Shown here: piece after piece, positions 57,904 to 64,000 of the stretch
Layout of the letters: each line of letters starts with the position of its first letter
How positions within the stretch are numbered: position 1 is the stretch's first letter
Source: JAEUNJ01 sp052035955
Lineage (GTDB): Bacteria; Pseudomonadota; Gammaproteobacteria; Burkholderiales; Rhodocyclaceae
Assembly: GCA_052035955.1 (NCBI GenBank)
Contig: JBPOHD010000019.1
Coordinates: 1 to 64,000 of the forward strand
Direction of reading: 5' to 3'
DNA: 64,000 nucleotides
The notes under the pieces: model-generated
Seen by the model: the letters and a program-made list of their open reading frames with translations, nothing else
Told to the model about the DNA's origin: nothing
The model's database searches: none
Made by a program: the position numbers and the translations under genes

Positions 57904-58977
57904 TCAGGCCGGGGGACGATGCAATTCGAGGTCGGTCAAGGCACCCCTCTCGTCCGCATAGATGTCCTTGATGCGGAGGATCTCGGGAAGGGCCTTGCGG
58001 AAGGCCTGCATCAGGGCCGGATCGAACTGCCTTCCCTCCTCGGAATCCATGATGGACAGGGAGTGCTCGACCGTGTAGGCGGGCTTGTACGAACGTACGG
58101 AAACCAGGGCGTCGAAGACGTCCGCGATGGCCGCAACCCGCCCGGCGAGGGGAATCTCCTCTCCCTTCAGTCGGGCGGGATAGCCATTGCCATCCCAGCG
58201 CTCGTGGTGGGTCAGGGAAATGATCCTGGCGGTGTCGAGCAGGTCGTTGTCGTGCCGGCCGATGATCTCGGCGCCCATGATCGGATGCTGTTCCATGACC
58301 TTCCACTCGGACGCGTCCAGCCGGCCGGGCTTGAGCAGGATCGCGTCGGGGATGCCGATCTTGCCGACATCGTGCATGGGCGCAGTGGTGAAGATGGTAT
58401 CCACGGCATCGCGGCCGAGGCCATGGGCCTCGCCGATCAAGCGGGCATAGTGGGCCATGCGCAGGACATGGTTGCCCGTCTCGTTGTCCTTGTATTCCGC
58501 CGCGCGGCCCAGGCGGCGGATCACCTGCTGGCGCGACACGACCAGTTCCTGGGTTCGCTGGTGGACCATGCGCTCCAGTTCCCGGGACTGGTCGTAGAGC
58601 GCCAGGTGGGTGCGTACCCTGGCCCTCACGATGGGTGGGCTGATGGGCTTGGTGATGTAGTCGACGGCGCCGAGGTCCAGGCCCTTGCGTTCGTCCTCGA
58701 CGCTGCTCAGGGCGGTGACGAAGATGATCGGAATCCGCCGCCGGTCCGGGTTGGACTTGATCCGTCGGCAGATCTCCAGGCCCGACAGGCCGGGCATCAT
58801 GATGTCCAGCAGGACGATGTCCGGCGGATCGTCCGAATAGACGATCTTGATGGCCTTCTCCCCGTCGGTGGCGACGCGGACCCGGTAGTGCTCGCCGAGC
58901 ACTTCGGTCAGCAGGTCGATGTTCTCCACCGTGTCGTCGACGACCAGGACGGTCTGGCGATTCAGCAGGTCGATGAT
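57904..58977 (-). CDS. Response regulator with HD-GYP domain; non-standard start codon suspected
   Basis: Cytoplasmic receiver plus c-di-GMP phosphodiesterase. The receiver has LVVDDT, DIVLLDIMMPGLSG and FVTALSS. The HD-GYP domain has APMHDVGKIGIPDA and ERWDGNGYPARLKGEEIPL, all catalytic residues intact. The first standard start in frame is GTG 58929, but this lies after the receiver's essential acidic pair (VLVVDD). Upstream to the kinase stop (TAA, 58998-58996, same frame) there is no ATG, GTG or TTG. A GAGGAG Shine-Dalgarno 6 bp before ATC at 58977 suggests AUC initiation, used here (357 residues). The kinase gene ends 18 bp earlier. Confidence 0.82.
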   Translation of the reverse strand: MIDLLNRQTVLVVDDTVENIDLLTEVLGEHYRVRVATDGEKAIKIVYSDDPPDIVLLDIMMPGLSGLEICRRIKSNPDRRRIPIIFVTALSSVEDERKGLDLGAVDYITKPISPPIVRARVRTHLALYDQSRELERMVHQRTQELVVSRQQVIRRLGRAAEYKDNETGNHVLRMAHYARLIGEAHGLGRDAVDTIFTTAPMHDVGKIGIPDAILLKPGRLDASEWKVMEQHPIMGAEIIGRHDNDLLDTARIISLTHHERWDGNGYPARLKGEEIPLAGRVAAIADVFDALVSVRSYKPAYTVEHSLSIMDSEEGRQFDPALMQAFRKALPEILRIKDIYADERGALTDLELHRPPA

Positions 58978-58995
58978 CTTGCGCTCCTCACGGGG

Positions 58996-63330
<4,335 letters not shown>

Positions 63331-63579
63331 GTTCCGCAGCGTTCCCGGCAGGCCCGATCCCGCCCCGGCCCCGGCGCTTCCGGCTGCATATCCATTCCCG
63401 CGGAATGGTAACGGAATTTCCGGCTGGCCGGAGCCGGAGCGGCAGGCGGACCCGCTTCCGGCCGCCGCCCGCCCCGGGGCCGCGACCGGGGCGGGCGTTC
63501 GGCGTCATCCGGTTTTCGTCCTCCTTTCCAAGACGGGACTATGATTGGAGGGGATCACCAACGACAAGGGGGGACCGAC

Positions 63580-64000
63580 ATGGCCGTCATGATGCAGGCG
63601 TTTTTCTGGGACTGCCCGCGGGAAGCCGGGCAGGAATACCAGTGGTGGAATCATGTCCGCGGCCAGGTCGACGAGCTCGCCCGAAGCGGATTTGGCGCCC
63701 TTTGGCTGCCGCCCGTGCACAAGGCGGCCAACCTGGGTGGTCCGTCCATGGGGTACGACCCCTACGACTACTACGACCTTGGCGAGTTCGACCAGAAGGG
63801 TGCGGTCAAGACCTGGTTCGGATCGAAGGACGAACTGCTCGCCCTGATCGCCGCCGCCCACGAAAAGGGCATGGACGTGATCGCCGATTTCGTCGTCAAT
63901 CATTGCAGTGGCGCCGACGCACGGGAAATGAATCCGATCACCGGCGAGAACCGGTGGACGCGCTTCACACCCATGAGTGGCAGATTCCCCAGGGATTGGG
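63580..64000 (+). CDS. Alpha-amylase family glycoside hydrolase (GH13), partial
   Basis: The first 140 residues of an alpha-amylase, running off the window. It starts MAVMMQAFFWDCPREAGQEY with no signal peptide, so it is cytoplasmic. GH13 landmarks are GFGALWLPPVHKAANLGGPS, GYDPYDYYDLGEFDQKG and the conserved DFVVNHCSGAD (region I). AAGGGGGGACC precedes the ATG. The N-terminus is like alpha-1,4-glucan hydrolases of the cytoplasmic amylase type. It is divergent from the hybrid kinase gene; the 249-bp gap shows no other feature. Confidence 0.88.
   Translation, partial: MAVMMQAFFWDCPREAGQEYQWWNHVRGQVDELARSGFGALWLPPVHKAANLGGPSMGYDPYDYYDLGEFDQKGAVKTWFGSKDELLALIAAAHEKGMDVIADFVVNHCSGADAREMNPITGENRWTRFTPMSGRFPRDW

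Overview
The window is high-GC (roughly 68-70 %) chromosomal DNA that looks like a betaproteobacterium of the Rhodocyclales (Azoarcus/Thauera/Aromatoleum-like). The reasons are a complete boxR-boxC-boxB-boxA set for aerobic benzoyl-CoA epoxidation, a benzoate-CoA ligase with a branched-chain-type ABC importer, two PEP-CTERM (exosortase) proteins, a DUF2863 gene, and the msrB-yciB-yciI-bolA-ppiC string. No rRNA, tRNA, CRISPR array, phage or intact insertion sequence was found.

Layout. 1-300: REP-like repeats. 0.3-6.1 kb (minus strand): boxR, boxC, boxB, boxA behind one good sigma70 promoter that overlaps TGCA half-sites. 6.3-11.3 kb (plus): rubredoxin, a fused NuoE/NuoF-type subunit and a large molybdopterin subunit, together an NAD-linked formate dehydrogenase. 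11.3-13.0 kb: an XRE regulator and a small membrane protein, ending in an 83-bp copy of the formate dehydrogenase 3' end. 13.0-14.4 kb (minus): a PEP-CTERM protein and a hemerythrin. 14.6-22.6 kb (plus): DUF4863 protein, benzoate-CoA ligase, five ABC transporter genes and an alpha/beta hydrolase, behind a second promoter with TGCA sites. Benzoate would be imported, activated to benzoyl-CoA, epoxidised by BoxA/BoxB and ring-opened by BoxC. The semialdehyde dehydrogenase step is not in this window.

23-29.6 kb is a mixed region: a PEP-CTERM protein, a DUF6516/helix-turn-helix pair, two cytochromes c, a FAH-family hydrolase, a thiazoline-carboxylate-hydrolase-like protein, and a LysR/GNAT pair. 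29.8-35.9 kb (plus) is a second CoA-ester aromatic module: an acyl-adenylate ligase, a flavin monooxygenase like the N-terminal half of 2-aminobenzoyl-CoA monooxygenase or salicylyl-CoA hydroxylase, a FadH-like reductase and two small unknown ORFs. It is interrupted by a tandem REP array. 36-39.1 kb: two small membrane proteins and a molybdopterin oxidoreductase.

39.5-47.0 kb is a tightly coupled signalling operon: TonB-dependent receptor, YfiR-like protein, CHASE8 hybrid kinase, and a REC-PAS-GGDEF-EAL protein. 47-52.4 kb (minus) holds housekeeping genes: a lipoprotein, mtfA, ppiC, bolA, yciI, yciB, msrB and DUF2863. 52.5-57.3 kb (plus): DUF47/Pit phosphate transport, a YkgJ protein, a pyruvyltransferase-like protein, a CDP-alcohol phosphatidyltransferase and DUF364. 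57.4-63.3 kb (minus): a small secreted protein, an HD-GYP response regulator without a normal start codon for its receiver domain, and a large hybrid kinase. The window ends inside an alpha-amylase gene.

Two dispersed repeat families dominate the intergenic DNA of the first 34 kb. One is REP-like units (TGTAGGAGCGGCG...CGCCGCGATG). The other is seven long inverted repeats built from short CACCGCAGAGG-type iterations.
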